Source: Bradyrhizobium liaoningense
Lineage (GTDB): Bacteria; Pseudomonadota; Alphaproteobacteria; Rhizobiales; Xanthobacteraceae
Reading direction: 5' to 3'
NCBI RefSeq assembly: GCF_018130955.1
Contig: NZ_JAFCJM010000014.1
Span: 1-64,000 of the forward strand
DNA length: 64,000 bases
Position numbers and translations under genes: made by a program. The notes under the pieces are model-generated. The model was not told the origin of the DNA, did not search any database, and saw only the letters and a program-made list of their open reading frames with translations. This document shows, in pieces, positions 36,977 through 45,781 of the stretch. The number at the start of each line of letters is the position of its first letter. The first letter of the stretch is position 1.

Positions 36977-37456
36977 CTATCGCAGCAGGCCGCCGCTGTA
37001 ACGGAGCTCATAGAGCTGCACGCCGGCTTTCGAAATGGTCTCGATGCCGTGGAAACGATCGAGCGAACCCTCGACGTCGTTGCGATAGGTCATGTCGTCG
37101 GCACTGAGAACCGGCGGACCGCGATAGGGTTTTTCGATCCCGGCCGCCAGCAGGGCCCGCCGCAAGAACTTGTAGAGCGCAAGCAGCGTGGTCCGGTCCG
37201 TGATCTCGGGGCGAGCGCCGCCGCTGTAGCACATCGACCAGATCGGCGTGTCGTCCCTCGACACCGTCTCCTGCCCGACGAAAAACCCCATGCCAAAATA
37301 GATGTCGCGGTAGGCATAGGGCGGCGCGCGGTGCTCGAGCTGTTTTGAGCCGGCGAGCAAGGGGGCCGCAATGGTCGCATCGTCGTCGAGGCCGGCATAG
37401 GTTCGCCGCTTGGCCTCCAACAGAAAGGTGGCGAGATCCGGCGGAACAGCCGTCAT
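36977..37456 (-). CDS. DUF5680-like protein
   Basis: This 159-residue protein reads LATFLLEAKRRTYAGLDDDA, then YRDIYFGMGFFVGQETV with IWSMCYSGG, and ends GIETISKAGVQLYELRYSGG. This matches the pattern I remember for DUF5680 (XRE-linked or stand-alone in Firmicutes and proteobacteria). Its ATG overlaps the TGA of the upstream serine hydrolase gene by 4 bp, so translation is coupled. Function unknown; the coupling suggests a joint role with the hydrolase. Confidence 0.8.
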   Translation of the reverse strand: MTAVPPDLATFLLEAKRRTYAGLDDDATIAAPLLAGSKQLEHRAPPYAYRDIYFGMGFFVGQETVSRDDTPIWSMCYSGGARPEITDRTTLLALYKFLRRALLAAGIEKPYRGPPVLSADDMTYRNDVEGSLDRFHGIETISKAGVQLYELRYSGGLLR

Positions 37457-39204
37457 GCGCTCTCCTGCTCCGCCACGCGGTCCGCGATGAAGGTACCGTT
37501 CGGCTGGTGGAAGACGATCTGGCCGATACTCTCCCCCTCCCCGCGAAATTCGACGGCAAAGCCCTCCAGCTCGGCGACGCGAAACCGGCGACCCTGCTGC
37601 GGCTCGAGGCGATAGGCCGGCTGGTAGTCCGGCTTCAGAATGAGCCTGCCTTCGCTGTCCAGGGTCACGCGATGGGTGATGGCGCCGCTCTTGAACTGCC
37701 CGACGCAGCGCGCGCGGAACGCGGGATCGAGACATTCGCCGGCGGCGCGGCGCTCGAACACGATGTCCTTCACCGTCGGCTCCAGCGGCACCGACAGGTG
37801 CACGATGTTGCCCTCGCGGTCGGTCTGGAAGGTGATGGGGAGATTGTCCGGATGGAGCTGGTCGACGATCTCAGGCGTGACGAACGTCTCGAAATGCCAG
37901 TGCGACAACGGCGCGCCCATGCCGCGCCACGACCAGTGCAGCGCGCCGTCCCGCTCGCGGATCTCGATCACGCCATAGGCGGGATGGGCATAGTCGGCCG
38001 CATAGGCCGACAATGCATGCGCCGGCTTGGTGTCCCTGTGACGCGCCTTCTCGCGCGCCTCCTTGTTGGCCGGGATATGGGCGATGAAGTCGTCGCGCAT
38101 CTTGCGGAAGCGCGAGAGCCAGTCGACCGGCTCCCGGCCGCGCAGCCGGTCGATGATATACCACGTCAGAATCGGCGGTATCTCGTTTGAGCTGCGATTG
38201 GTCAGCACCGCGACGCCGATGCCGGAATCCGGGACCAGGGTCATGAACGAGCCCCAACCGTTCCAGCCGCCGCCATGCGATATGTGGCGGTCGCCCCGAT
38301 AGGTGCTGGATTGAAGCCCCAATCCATAATGAGTGTGGCCGAACTCGGAATATTCCGACTTGGCGACGAACGCGAGCGGCGCGTGCAGTTGCTCTACCAT
38401 CGTCGCCGGCAGCAGGCGCTCCCCCTCGAATTCGCCCTTGCCGAGATGCAGGCGCATCCAGTTGGCGAGATCGGCGACCGACGTGTTGATGGCGCCGGAG
38501 GCCGTGGTGCGGATCGGCAGCCGCAGCGCCGGCGAGCGCGTGTCGACGTCAATCTTGTAGGGCCGCGCCGGCTCCGATCCAGCTTCGAGCTCATCGAGCG
38601 AGAAACTGACGGTCATGCCGAGCCGGTCAGTCAGGCGCTCGCGCACGAAGGCTTCAAAGCTCTTTCCGCTCAGCCGCTCGATCAGGAGACCGGCGGCGTT
38701 GTAGCAAAGATTGCTGTATTGCCAGGTGGTGCGGATGTCGCGGCTCAGCTCGAGGTACCGCATCAGCGGCAGCATCTCGGCCGGCGAGAGGTCTCCCGGA
38801 AGATGAACCCAATCGTGCCGCGGCAGCCCCGATTGATGGCTGAGCAGGTCGCGAATGGTGACGCGCTCGGTCGCAACCGCATCCGAAAGACGAAACTCCG
38901 GCAGATAGTCGCGGACCGGTTTGGTCCAGTCGAGCAGTCCTTCGTTATGCAGCAGTGCGACCGCGGTCGCGGTGAAGGACTTCGTGATCGAGCAGATCAC
39001 GAACTGGGTGCGCGGGGTGACCGGCAGATCGGCCTCGACATCGCGCTGACCGTAGGTGCGGGTGAGCGCCACCTTGCCGTCCTGCACGACGGCAAGCGCT
39101 GCGCCCGGCACCTTCCAGACCGCCATCGCTTCAGCGGCAAGCCGGTCGATATCTGACATGAGGGATGAGAGGGACGTGTCGGGAAACTCGGATGAAATGT
39201 TCAT
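37453..39204 (-). CDS. Beta-lactamase-fold serine hydrolase with C-terminal domain
   Basis: This 583-residue protein has a class C beta-lactamase-like domain (about 15-370) with SITK (S72, K75), the Tyr motif in WQYSNLCYN, and HISHGGGWNG as the third motif. The last 200 residues form a beta-rich domain as in D-aminopeptidase or lipocalin-tailed members (DUF3471 type). There is no signal peptide, which is unusual for penicillin-binding relatives and fits a cytoplasmic amidase or esterase. It is coupled to the DUF5680-like gene by a 4-bp overlap. Confidence 0.88.
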   Translation of the reverse strand: MNISSEFPDTSLSSLMSDIDRLAAEAMAVWKVPGAALAVVQDGKVALTRTYGQRDVEADLPVTPRTQFVICSITKSFTATAVALLHNEGLLDWTKPVRDYLPEFRLSDAVATERVTIRDLLSHQSGLPRHDWVHLPGDLSPAEMLPLMRYLELSRDIRTTWQYSNLCYNAAGLLIERLSGKSFEAFVRERLTDRLGMTVSFSLDELEAGSEPARPYKIDVDTRSPALRLPIRTTASGAINTSVADLANWMRLHLGKGEFEGERLLPATMVEQLHAPLAFVAKSEYSEFGHTHYGLGLQSSTYRGDRHISHGGGWNGWGSFMTLVPDSGIGVAVLTNRSSNEIPPILTWYIIDRLRGREPVDWLSRFRKMRDDFIAHIPANKEAREKARHRDTKPAHALSAYAADYAHPAYGVIEIRERDGALHWSWRGMGAPLSHWHFETFVTPEIVDQLHPDNLPITFQTDREGNIVHLSVPLEPTVKDIVFERRAAGECLDPAFRARCVGQFKSGAITHRVTLDSEGRLILKPDYQPAYRLEPQQGRRFRVAELEGFAVEFRGEGESIGQIVFHQPNGTFIADRVAEQESA

Positions 39205-39304
39205 GAAACCTGCCGGCCTTGCGAGGTGCGCAGGCTAGCGGCTTCAACGTCAAATGGAAATCACGGTTGCGCATTTTTTTTCGCGACGCGCATCTCTCTC
39301 GCAG

Positions 39305-40456
39305 CTAACCCACCAGCTCCGGCCACGGCACGATCGTGGACTTCACCGTCTTCATCGCCATCGCATCCTTCACGGCCTGTGCGACTCCCTCCTCCGTAAA
39401 CGGATAGATCGTCTGCATCTTCAGCCACGGATATTTGCCCGCCGTGCGGTAGAGCATGTCGACGCCGAGCGGCAAATCGTTGGCAGTAAAGCCCCAGGAT
39501 CCCAGCACATTGAGATCCTTGGTGCAGATGCGATGCCAGGAGGTCTCGATCGAGCCGGCGTCAGTGAACTGCCCCATCTCGACATAGGTGCCGCCGTCGC
39601 GCAGCATCTCGATGCCCTCGGGGCCGGCGGTCGGATGGCCCGAGCAATCCATCACGAGATCGGCGCCAAAACCGCCGACGATGTCGCGGACCGCCTTGAT
39701 GCGGTCTTGCGGCGTCTTCAGCTCCTCGATGTTGACGGTGGCCTCCGCGCCGAACTCGCGCGCGAGCTTGAGCCGCGGCTCCTCCGGCGCACCGACGCAG
39801 ATCACGCGCCCTGCCCCCATCTCCCGGGCGGCGGCGACCGCAAGGATTCCGATGGGACCGGAGCCCTGGATCACGACGGTGTCGCCCCAGGTAAACCCAC
39901 CGGCGCGCGTGGCGCGGTTGAAGGCGCGGATGCAGGACGTCAGCGGTTCCGACAGCGCGCCCAGCCGCAGCGACATGTCGTCGGGCAGCTTGTAGATCTT
40001 GGTGCCCGGCAGCATCTCGAGATCGACATAGACATATTCGGCCCAGCCGCCCCACAGATGCGGCGCCTTGTCGAAGCCGAGGTAGCGGCCGTAATAGACC
40101 GGCGTCAGACACTTGTTGGCCGTCTGCGGATAATGGATGCAGTAGTAGCAGCTGCCGCACGGCATCAGCGGCGGGATCATCACCTTCGATCCGACCTCGA
40201 GCCGCTTGCTCATGAAGTCTTCGGTAAACTCCTCGCCGCATTCGACGATGACGCCGCCGAGTTCATGGCCGAGCGTGAACGGCCACGGCAGCGGCTTTGG
40301 CCAGTGCCCCTTGAGGATATGCAGATCGGTGCCGCAGACGCCGCAAGCGCCGATCTTGATCAGCGCCGCCTTCCGGCCGATCTTCGGCCACGGCACGGTG
40401 CGGATAACCGGCTCGGATCCCGGTCCGGCGTGGGTGCAGACGCGGATTTGCTGCAT
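39305..40456 (-). CDS. Zinc-binding alcohol dehydrogenase (MDR family)
   Basis: This 383-residue NAD(P)-dependent enzyme has the catalytic zinc ligands C41 (GVCGTDLH) and H64-E65 (GHELGG). A structural-zinc loop has C100, C103, C106 and C116, with a spacer two residues longer than usual between the last two. The Rossmann motif is GSGPIGILAVAAA. It resembles threonine or sorbitol dehydrogenases more than ethanol dehydrogenases. The substrate is open. It stands alone on the minus strand. Confidence 0.92.
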   Translation of the reverse strand: MQQIRVCTHAGPGSEPVIRTVPWPKIGRKAALIKIGACGVCGTDLHILKGHWPKPLPWPFTLGHELGGVIVECGEEFTEDFMSKRLEVGSKVMIPPLMPCGSCYYCIHYPQTANKCLTPVYYGRYLGFDKAPHLWGGWAEYVYVDLEMLPGTKIYKLPDDMSLRLGALSEPLTSCIRAFNRATRAGGFTWGDTVVIQGSGPIGILAVAAAREMGAGRVICVGAPEEPRLKLAREFGAEATVNIEELKTPQDRIKAVRDIVGGFGADLVMDCSGHPTAGPEGIEMLRDGGTYVEMGQFTDAGSIETSWHRICTKDLNVLGSWGFTANDLPLGVDMLYRTAGKYPWLKMQTIYPFTEEGVAQAVKDAMAMKTVKSTIVPWPELVG

Positions 40457-40791
40457 GGTGTTTCCTCCCGCGCGCTTGTTATATTTGTTGGGCGCGACGC
40501 AAGCCTATGGGAGGCGATCGGCTCCAGCAAGTATCCGGGAAGGCGCCAATGCTGGGCGACCACCAGGCGCAAGACGCAAACACGGTGACGTGACAGCGCA
40601 TCGATCATCGCATTGCACACGACGCCGCTGATCTCGGTTGCACTGCGAATGGGCTTTGCAAAGCTGCGCGGCGCACCGGCCATCCGCGGCCAGCCCTATG
40701 CGGTCTACGTCAAGGCGCTGGACGGCTGGTAACATCCACAGGTTGACACGCGCCGATTGCAACCGCACGCTGTGCGGACGATCTCATGTGA
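40457..40791. other. Intergenic region with a possible gene remnant
   Basis: The 335 bp hold a plus-strand frame (40589-40732) that reads RMGFAKLRGAPAIRGQPYAV and ends DGW-stop. It has coding-like composition but no start or ribosome-binding site, so it may be the decayed tail of a lost gene. No other feature is seen. Confidence 0.25.
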
Positions 40792-41976
40792 ATGAGACGT
40801 CTGGGGGATGAGGCATTGCGCAGCCGCTGGGGCATTCTCGCGATCCTTTTCCTGGTGCGCCTCACCATGGCGTTCCAGTTTCAGAGCGTGGCGGCGGTCG
40901 CGCCGCTGCTTCAATCGACGTTCGGCGTCGGGCTTGCCGATATCGGCCTGCTGATCGGCCTCTACTTCACCCCCGGCGTCGTGCTGGCCCTGCCGGGCGG
41001 CGCGATCGGCGCGCGGTTCGGCGACAAGCCGACGGCGCTCGCGGCACTGGCGCTGATGATGATCGGCAGCCTGATGATGGCGCTGGCGGATGCCTGGAGC
41101 CTTCAGGTCGCCGGCCGCCTCCTTGCCGGCGTCGGCGGCGTGCTCCTGAGCGTGCAGCTCACCAAGATGACCACGGACTGGTTTGCCGGCAAGGAAATTG
41201 CGACCGCCATGGGCATCGTCATCAATTCCTGGCCGACCGGGATCGCATTGTCGCTCGTGACGCTTCCCATCATCGGCACGGCCGGCGGCACAGGCGCCGT
41301 GTTTTTCGCGGTCTGCGCGGTCGTCGCTGTTGGCATCGTGCTGTTGCTGTTCTATCAGCCGCCGCCGGTCAGCGTGTCAGCGGCCGCCGTCTCCGGCGGG
41401 CTCGATCGCCACACGGTGTCGGCCGTCATGGTCGCCGGCATGATCTGGGGACTGTTCAACGTCGGCTTCGCCATGATCCTGTCCTTCGGTCCGACGCTGC
41501 TGGTCGAGCGCGGCTGGACGGTTGCGGCGGCGGGCTCGGTGATCAGCGTCGCGCTGTGGATCTCGGCCTTCTCCGTGCCGCTCGGCGGCTATCTCGCCGA
41601 TCGCACGCAGCGACCGCTGACCCTGCTCGTCGCCGGCAGCTTTGCCCTCGCGTTCCTGCTCGCGCTGCTGACCCGGTCGAGTTCGGTGGTCTTGATCGTG
41701 GTTGCGCTCGGCATCGTCTCCGGGCAGCCGGCCGGTCCGATCATGAGCCTGCCGGCGCGGGTGCTGGCGCCGCAAACGCGCGCCATCGGCATGGGCATCT
41801 TCCTCACCGTGTTCTATGCGGCCATGATGCTGGGGCCGGTCGTCGCCGGCCGGCTGGCAAGCTGGACCGGCAGCGCTTCCGCCGCCCTCGATCTCGGCGC
41901 CGCCGTGGTGCTGGTCTGCCCGCTGCTGCTGTGGCTTTTCGAGCGCATCGCCGCCCGCCGGCCACAACCCGCCTGA
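40792..41976 (+). CDS. MFS transporter, CynX/NimT-like
   Basis: This 394-residue protein has about 12 membrane helices in two six-helix halves. It opens RWGILAILFLVRLTMAFQFQ and has GGAIGARFGDKPTALAAL as the loop 2-3 signature and GGYLADRTQRPLTLL as its counterpart in the second half. The best resemblance is to the cyanate/nitrate-type or NimT group. The substrate cannot be deduced. Confidence 0.9.
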   Translation: MRRLGDEALRSRWGILAILFLVRLTMAFQFQSVAAVAPLLQSTFGVGLADIGLLIGLYFTPGVVLALPGGAIGARFGDKPTALAALALMMIGSLMMALADAWSLQVAGRLLAGVGGVLLSVQLTKMTTDWFAGKEIATAMGIVINSWPTGIALSLVTLPIIGTAGGTGAVFFAVCAVVAVGIVLLLFYQPPPVSVSAAAVSGGLDRHTVSAVMVAGMIWGLFNVGFAMILSFGPTLLVERGWTVAAAGSVISVALWISAFSVPLGGYLADRTQRPLTLLVAGSFALAFLLALLTRSSSVVLIVVALGIVSGQPAGPIMSLPARVLAPQTRAIGMGIFLTVFYAAMMLGPVVAGRLASWTGSASAALDLGAAVVLVCPLLLWLFERIAARRPQPA

Positions 41977-42002
41977 GCCAATCACAACTCCCGCACGCGC
42001 TG

Positions 42003-42017
42003 CTAACGGTACATTAA
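42003..42017. promoter_or_regulatory. Near-perfect CtrA-consensus box upstream of PilZ gene
   Basis: CTAA-N7-TTAA (one mismatch from TTAA-N7-TTAA) lies 50 bp before the PilZ gene start, a good distance for a CtrA-activated promoter. Confidence 0.45.
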
Positions 42018-42067
42018 CCCTGTGCGCCTTAGGGTCGTTCGGACTCCGCCCGGGCGGGGGTCGGGTA

Positions 42068-42685
42068 GTGAAAATGGCGTTGGCGAACAGAAAATTTCTT
42101 CCGGCCACCGAGGAGCGTCGGCGCTTCCAGCGGGTGAAAGTGCATCTGCTCGGCCGCTATATGCTGCCGGACCGCCGTGAATTTCCCTGCCAGGTCATCA
42201 ACATGTCCCCCGGCGGGCTCGCCATGCTGGCGCCCGGCATCGGCAATGTCGGCGACCGCGTGGTCGCCTATCTCGACCATATCGGCCGCGTCGAAGGCAA
42301 GATCACCCGGATCATCGACAACGGCTTCGCCATGACCGTCGGGGCGACGCCCCGCAAGCGCGACAAGCTCGCCGCCCAGCTCACCTGGCTCGCTAACCGC
42401 GACATCCTCAATTTGCCCGAGGATCGCCGCCACGACCGTATCGTGCCGCGCAACCCGATCGCGGTGCTCACGCTCGAGGACGGCAACAAGATGACCTGCC
42501 GTATCATCGACCTCTCGCTGTCGGGCGCCGCGATCGCCGCGGAAAACCGCCCGCCGCTGAAATCGACGATCCTGCTCGGCCGCGTCCAGGGCCGCGTGGT
42601 GCGAAACCTCGAAGACGGCTTCGCCATCGAGTTCACGCATGAGCAGCCCATCGAGACTCTGGAAGAGAGCGTTACCGCGCGGTAA
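42068..42685 (+). CDS. Tandem PilZ-domain protein
   Basis: This 205-residue protein has two PilZ domains. The first has RRRFQR (17-22) and VINMSPGGLAM. The second has RRHDRIVPRNPIAVL and IIDLSLSGAAI. These are the RxxxR and [DN]xSxxG c-di-GMP contacts, so both are likely to bind the ligand. There is no enzymatic domain, hence a c-di-GMP effector, perhaps for motility or polysaccharide. Start is GTG 42068 or ATG 42074. The CtrA-like box at 42003 supports cell-cycle control, which is inference. Confidence 0.9.
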   Translation: MKMALANRKFLPATEERRRFQRVKVHLLGRYMLPDRREFPCQVINMSPGGLAMLAPGIGNVGDRVVAYLDHIGRVEGKITRIIDNGFAMTVGATPRKRDKLAAQLTWLANRDILNLPEDRRHDRIVPRNPIAVLTLEDGNKMTCRIIDLSLSGAAIAAENRPPLKSTILLGRVQGRVVRNLEDGFAIEFTHEQPIETLEESVTAR

Positions 42686-42723
42686 AGCGCAAACACCCGA
42701 AAAACGCAGCTTGAATCGCAGAG

Positions 42724-42757
42724 AACGCGGCCCCCGCATCCCGGGAGCCGCGTTTTT
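42724..42757 (+). terminator. Intrinsic terminator after the PilZ gene
   Basis: AACGCGGC and GCCGCGTT form an 8-bp stem with a C/G-rich loop (which can extend the stem), followed directly by TTT. It lies 38 bp after the PilZ stop. Confidence 0.75.
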
Positions 42758-42869
42758 CATGTGCGGCCCGCGCGCGTTTCGCGGTTAACGCGGCGCCCGC
42801 CCCGGCGCACGAACGCAGCAATCGCAGGCGTCGGCGCGTTAATGCCGACAATTTTAGTCAATTGCAGTC

Positions 42870-42912
42870 ATCTCGAATTTTACGCGAATTCTATTCAAGT
42901 AAATCTCGAATT
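42870..42912. promoter_or_regulatory. Direct repeat ATCTCGAATT in AT-rich upstream region
   Basis: ATCTCGAATT occurs at 42870-42879 and again at 42903-42912, 33 bp (about three helical turns) apart, on the same DNA face. The region is much more AT-rich than its surroundings and precedes the BTLCP peptidase gene. It could be a tandem operator. Confidence 0.35.
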
Positions 42913-43016
42913 CGCCGCTCGTTTTACTTGTGTTTGTCTCGACTTGACTTGCCTCACTTAGCGGCGACGCAAATCGTCTGTGCGAAACGTGGTCCCAACA
43001 AGAAACGGGGGCCACA

Positions 43017-43643
43017 ATGTTCGACTTCAGAGGACAGGGGAAAGGGTTGGCGTTCGCCGCCATCCTTTTGGGAATGAGCGCGGCGGCGCAGGCCGGTGAC
43101 AACCGTCTGCTCTACGCGAGCCTCGGCGATACCACGCGTGCGCCGATCGGCTGGGTCGAATTCTGTGCCGACAATACTGCCCAATGCCAGGGCGGTCCGA
43201 CGCAGCCGCGCGACATCGTGATGTCGCAGACGGCGTGGCGCGATCTGCTCAAGGTCAATCGCTGGGTCAATGAGACCGTGAAGCCTTTGACCGACATGGA
43301 GCACTGGGGCGTGATCGAGAAATGGTCGTTGCCGACCGACGGCTACGGCGACTGCGAGGACTACGTGCTGTTGAAGCGCAAGATGCTGATGGATGCCGGC
43401 TGGCCGCGCGAGGCCCTGCTCATCACCGTCGTGCGTGACAAAAAAGGCGAAGGACACGCGGTGCTGACGGTCAAGACCGACAAGGGCGAGTTCGTTCTCG
43501 ACAATCAGAACGAGAACGTCGTCGCCTGGACCGAGACGGGCTACCGCTTCGTCAAGCGGCAGTCGCAGGCGGATCCCAATGTCTGGGTGTCGCTCGGCGA
43601 CAACCGGCCGGCGGTGTCCACGGCCAGCAACAGAGACCAATAG
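43017..43643 (+). CDS. Bacterial transglutaminase-like cysteine peptidase (BTLCP)
   Basis: This 208-residue exported protein has a signal peptide (FAAILLGMSAAAQA-G) and the catalytic triad of peptidase family C93: C113 in GDCEDY, H147 in GHAVL and D162 in VLDNQN. LapG, which releases surface adhesins under c-di-GMP control, belongs to the same family. No LapD or LapA gene is in the window, so a LapG role is only a possibility; the tandem PilZ gene next door is suggestive. Start ATG 43017 has GGGGG upstream. Confidence 0.92.
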   Translation: MFDFRGQGKGLAFAAILLGMSAAAQAGDNRLLYASLGDTTRAPIGWVEFCADNTAQCQGGPTQPRDIVMSQTAWRDLLKVNRWVNETVKPLTDMEHWGVIEKWSLPTDGYGDCEDYVLLKRKMLMDAGWPREALLITVVRDKKGEGHAVLTVKTDKGEFVLDNQNENVVAWTETGYRFVKRQSQADPNVWVSLGDNRPAVSTASNRDQ

Positions 43644-43723
43644 TTACGAGCGAACGGAATCCTTCAACGAGTTACGCGACCCGGTCACATCCCCACCCCT
43701 CCCCGTCCCAGACCGGTTCGCGC

Positions 43724-43753
43724 GCGGCCAGCCATCCCCCAATGGCTGGCCGC
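43724..43753. terminator. Long hairpin after BTLCP gene
   Basis: GCGGCCAGCCAT and ATGGCTGGCCGC form a perfect 12-bp stem with a 6-nt loop, 81 bp after the stop codon. A TTTT run follows seven bases later. It may terminate both convergent genes or be a repeat. Confidence 0.55.
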
Positions 43754-43865
43754 AACCATTTTGGGGCCTGGCGTGAGCATGTCTGCCGCAGGTGAACAAC
43801 GTGCCCTGACCAGCCTGACATGATCTCCGCTGACGACGTGTGAGCGCGGTCGCACCCGCCTTCGA

Positions 43866-44183
43866 TCATCTCCAGCGCCACCCGCAGTGACGACGTCCGC
43901 GATGCCACCAGCACACCCAGCGCCGGCGTGGCCGGTGCCGAGACGGCGGCCGCGGCGGCGGGCGCGGCCGGGGCGGCGGGCGATGGGCCGGCTCCGGCAA
44001 TGGGCGTGCAACTTGCGCATAGGTGCGGGCGGATCTGCCTCTGTTCGGAGCGGCATGATCGCTGAACGGCTCATCCGGCAGGGCCGCGGCGGCATCCCGG
44101 GGCCACAGGCTCACGCCTGCACCGGCGAGGACCACGCCTCCAAGCAACGTGCGCAGCGCGCCGCGGCGATCCATTTCATTCAT
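43866..44183 (-). CDS. Small Tat-exported Pro/Arg-rich protein
   Basis: This 105-residue product begins MNEMDRRGALRTLLGGVVLAG and has a Tat-type signal (DRRGALRTLLGG then AAAA). The mature part is short and rich in Pro and Arg (RPPPRPRPPPRPP). It ends in an unusual Trp/His/Arg/Cys cluster (RRWVCWWHRGRRHCGWRWR). AAGGAGAA precedes ATG. The WCWW..HC pattern suggests metal or polyanion binding, which is speculation. Function unknown. Confidence 0.6.
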   Translation of the reverse strand: MNEMDRRGALRTLLGGVVLAGAGVSLWPRDAAAALPDEPFSDHAAPNRGRSARTYAQVARPLPEPAHRPPPRPRPPPRPPSRHRPRRRWVCWWHRGRRHCGWRWR

Positions 44184-44584
44184 GGGGTTCTCCTTCGCGC
44201 AGTCCCTGCCCGTTCTTCCGCACAACAGATTCAACTCATGCCGGCTCCGTTCCAGAACGCGACGTGTCGCGACGAGTTGACGTCGCTGATGACAGCAAGT
44301 CAAATTACAACCCAAGAGCGATTATGCAGTCCTGCCATACGGCTCTAAGGGAGGCGCAACGTTTGCGACGTCGAATCGGGAATTTTCGGCAAGTGCGTAA
44401 ACGCCGCTGTCGCGCCTGCATCGAACTCTAATCAAAGGGTGGAAATCGCATCCGACTCGTGATCAACGCCAGATTGCAATCGCTTCGGACGGGAGTACGA
44501 TCCCATGAGGTCTGCGCAACAGGAGGTCATGGGGCAAGACAGGAGCTTTGCAGGCCGGCCCTCCATCAAGCGACGAGGCGCAAC
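44184..44584. other. Divergent gap
   Basis: The 401 bp between the Tat protein gene and the small membrane protein gene hold no gene I can support. The part 44270-44340 is AT-richer and may be the promoter of the minus-strand gene. Confidence 0.3.
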
Positions 44585-44791
44585 ATGGTGGCACAAACGA
44601 GCGACGGACACATTCTGCTGACAAAGAAGCTCGGCGGACTCTTCGCAATCATCATCGGGTGCCTGCTGACCGCGGTCGGCGTGACCTTCGAATCATCCGG
44701 CACGACGATGTTGGGCGTGCTGTTTCTCGCGCTTGGCGCCGTTCTGCTCGTGCTCAAGATTATCAGGCGCCAGGGACCGCCGCTTACATAG
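44585..44791 (+). CDS. Small two-span membrane protein
   Basis: This 68-residue protein has two transmembrane helices (about 18-35, LFAIIIGCLLTAVGVTF, and 43-60, LGVLFLALGAVLLVLKI) with a short hairpin. The start at ATG 44585 has GAGG upstream; the frame is open to 44459 but shows no coding sense there. No family was recognised. Confidence 0.6.
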   Translation: MVAQTSDGHILLTKKLGGLFAIIIGCLLTAVGVTFESSGTTMLGVLFLALGAVLLVLKIIRRQGPPLT

Positions 44792-44803
44792 GCGCGGGCC
44801 CGC

Positions 44804-45523
44804 TCACGCCCCCAGCACATCCGCGAGCCGCAACTCGTCGGCCGCGGATTCCTTCAGGAACAGTTCCGCCTCGATCTCGCGGAGATGCGAGAGCATCAGT
44901 GCGCAGGCCTGCACCTTGTCCTTCTTGCGGATCGCGGTGACGATCTCGGCATGATGGCTGGTGCCGCAGGCCGGCCGATCGTGACGGCGATAGAGCAGGA
45001 TGATGAGCGAGGAGCGCGCAATCAGCTCCTTGAGAAAGCCGGCATAGATGCTGTGGCCACTCATCTCGGCGACGAGCCGGTGGAATTCTCCCGACAAGCG
45101 AACCGAGGCGCGGGCATCGCCGCGCTGCTCGGCCTCGCGCTCCTCGGCAAGATGTTGCTGGAGACGGTCGAGCCAGTCCGATGACACCGCATCGATCGCG
45201 TGATCGACGATCGAGGGCTCGATCAGCCGCCGTGCCTCGAACACCTGGCGCGCATCGGCCGGCGTCGGCCGCGCCACGAACGCGCCGCGGTTCTTCTCGA
45301 TAGCGACGATGCCCTCATGCGCAAGCTGCTGGAGCGCGGTGCGCACCAGCGTGCGGCTTGCACCATAAATCTCGCCGATCTCGTCCTCGCCGAGCTTGGT
45401 GCCCGGCAGCAGCCGATGCTCCAGGATCGCGGTCGTCACGCCTTCCCGAATACGGCTGACGCGGTCGCTGCCCTGATCGGGCGCAATCGCGGGCTCGGAT
45501 TTCGGTTGGGCTTTGGGGGCCAT
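44804..45523 (-). CDS. GntR-family regulator (FadR/FCD type)
   Basis: This 239-residue protein has an N-terminal winged helix (LGEDEIGEIYGASRTLVRTALQQLAHEGIV) and the all-helical FCD ligand domain with metal-binding residues in FHRLVAEMSGH and TSHHAEIVTAI. It is divergent from the Pot-type ABC operon (258-bp gap), the probable target. FCD regulators usually sense small organic acids or amino acids, which would fit the operon's racemase. ATG 45523 lacks a strong ribosome-binding site. Confidence 0.92.
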   Translation of the reverse strand: MAPKAQPKSEPAIAPDQGSDRVSRIREGVTTAILEHRLLPGTKLGEDEIGEIYGASRTLVRTALQQLAHEGIVAIEKNRGAFVARPTPADARQVFEARRLIEPSIVDHAIDAVSSDWLDRLQQHLAEEREAEQRGDARASVRLSGEFHRLVAEMSGHSIYAGFLKELIARSSLIILLYRRHDRPACGTSHHAEIVTAIRKKDKVQACALMLSHLREIEAELFLKESAADELRLADVLGA

Positions 45524-45781
45524 TCGGTTGGGCTCGATCGTCGGACTCACCGGCAAGGGTAGTCGACCTGCCGTATCCAATGACAGGCGAAAGATTATAC
45601 AATCCCTGCCGATTTTGTGTGCATATAGTTGAGGCAAGATGCGCAGCCGACGATCAAGATCGGCGGACTTAGAGCTAACGACCTGACTTTGCTGGATCAT
45701 TTGTGGAGATCCGCTCGCGCAACCCGGTTGGCATGACCCTCGCAGAGAAAAGCGGGCGTCTGCCCTGTCCCAGGAAAGTCC

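Noticed and set aside
43017..43643. Calling the BTLCP peptidase lapG
   Set aside because: The catalytic triad fits the family, but no LapD or LapA partner is present, so the symbol is not justified.
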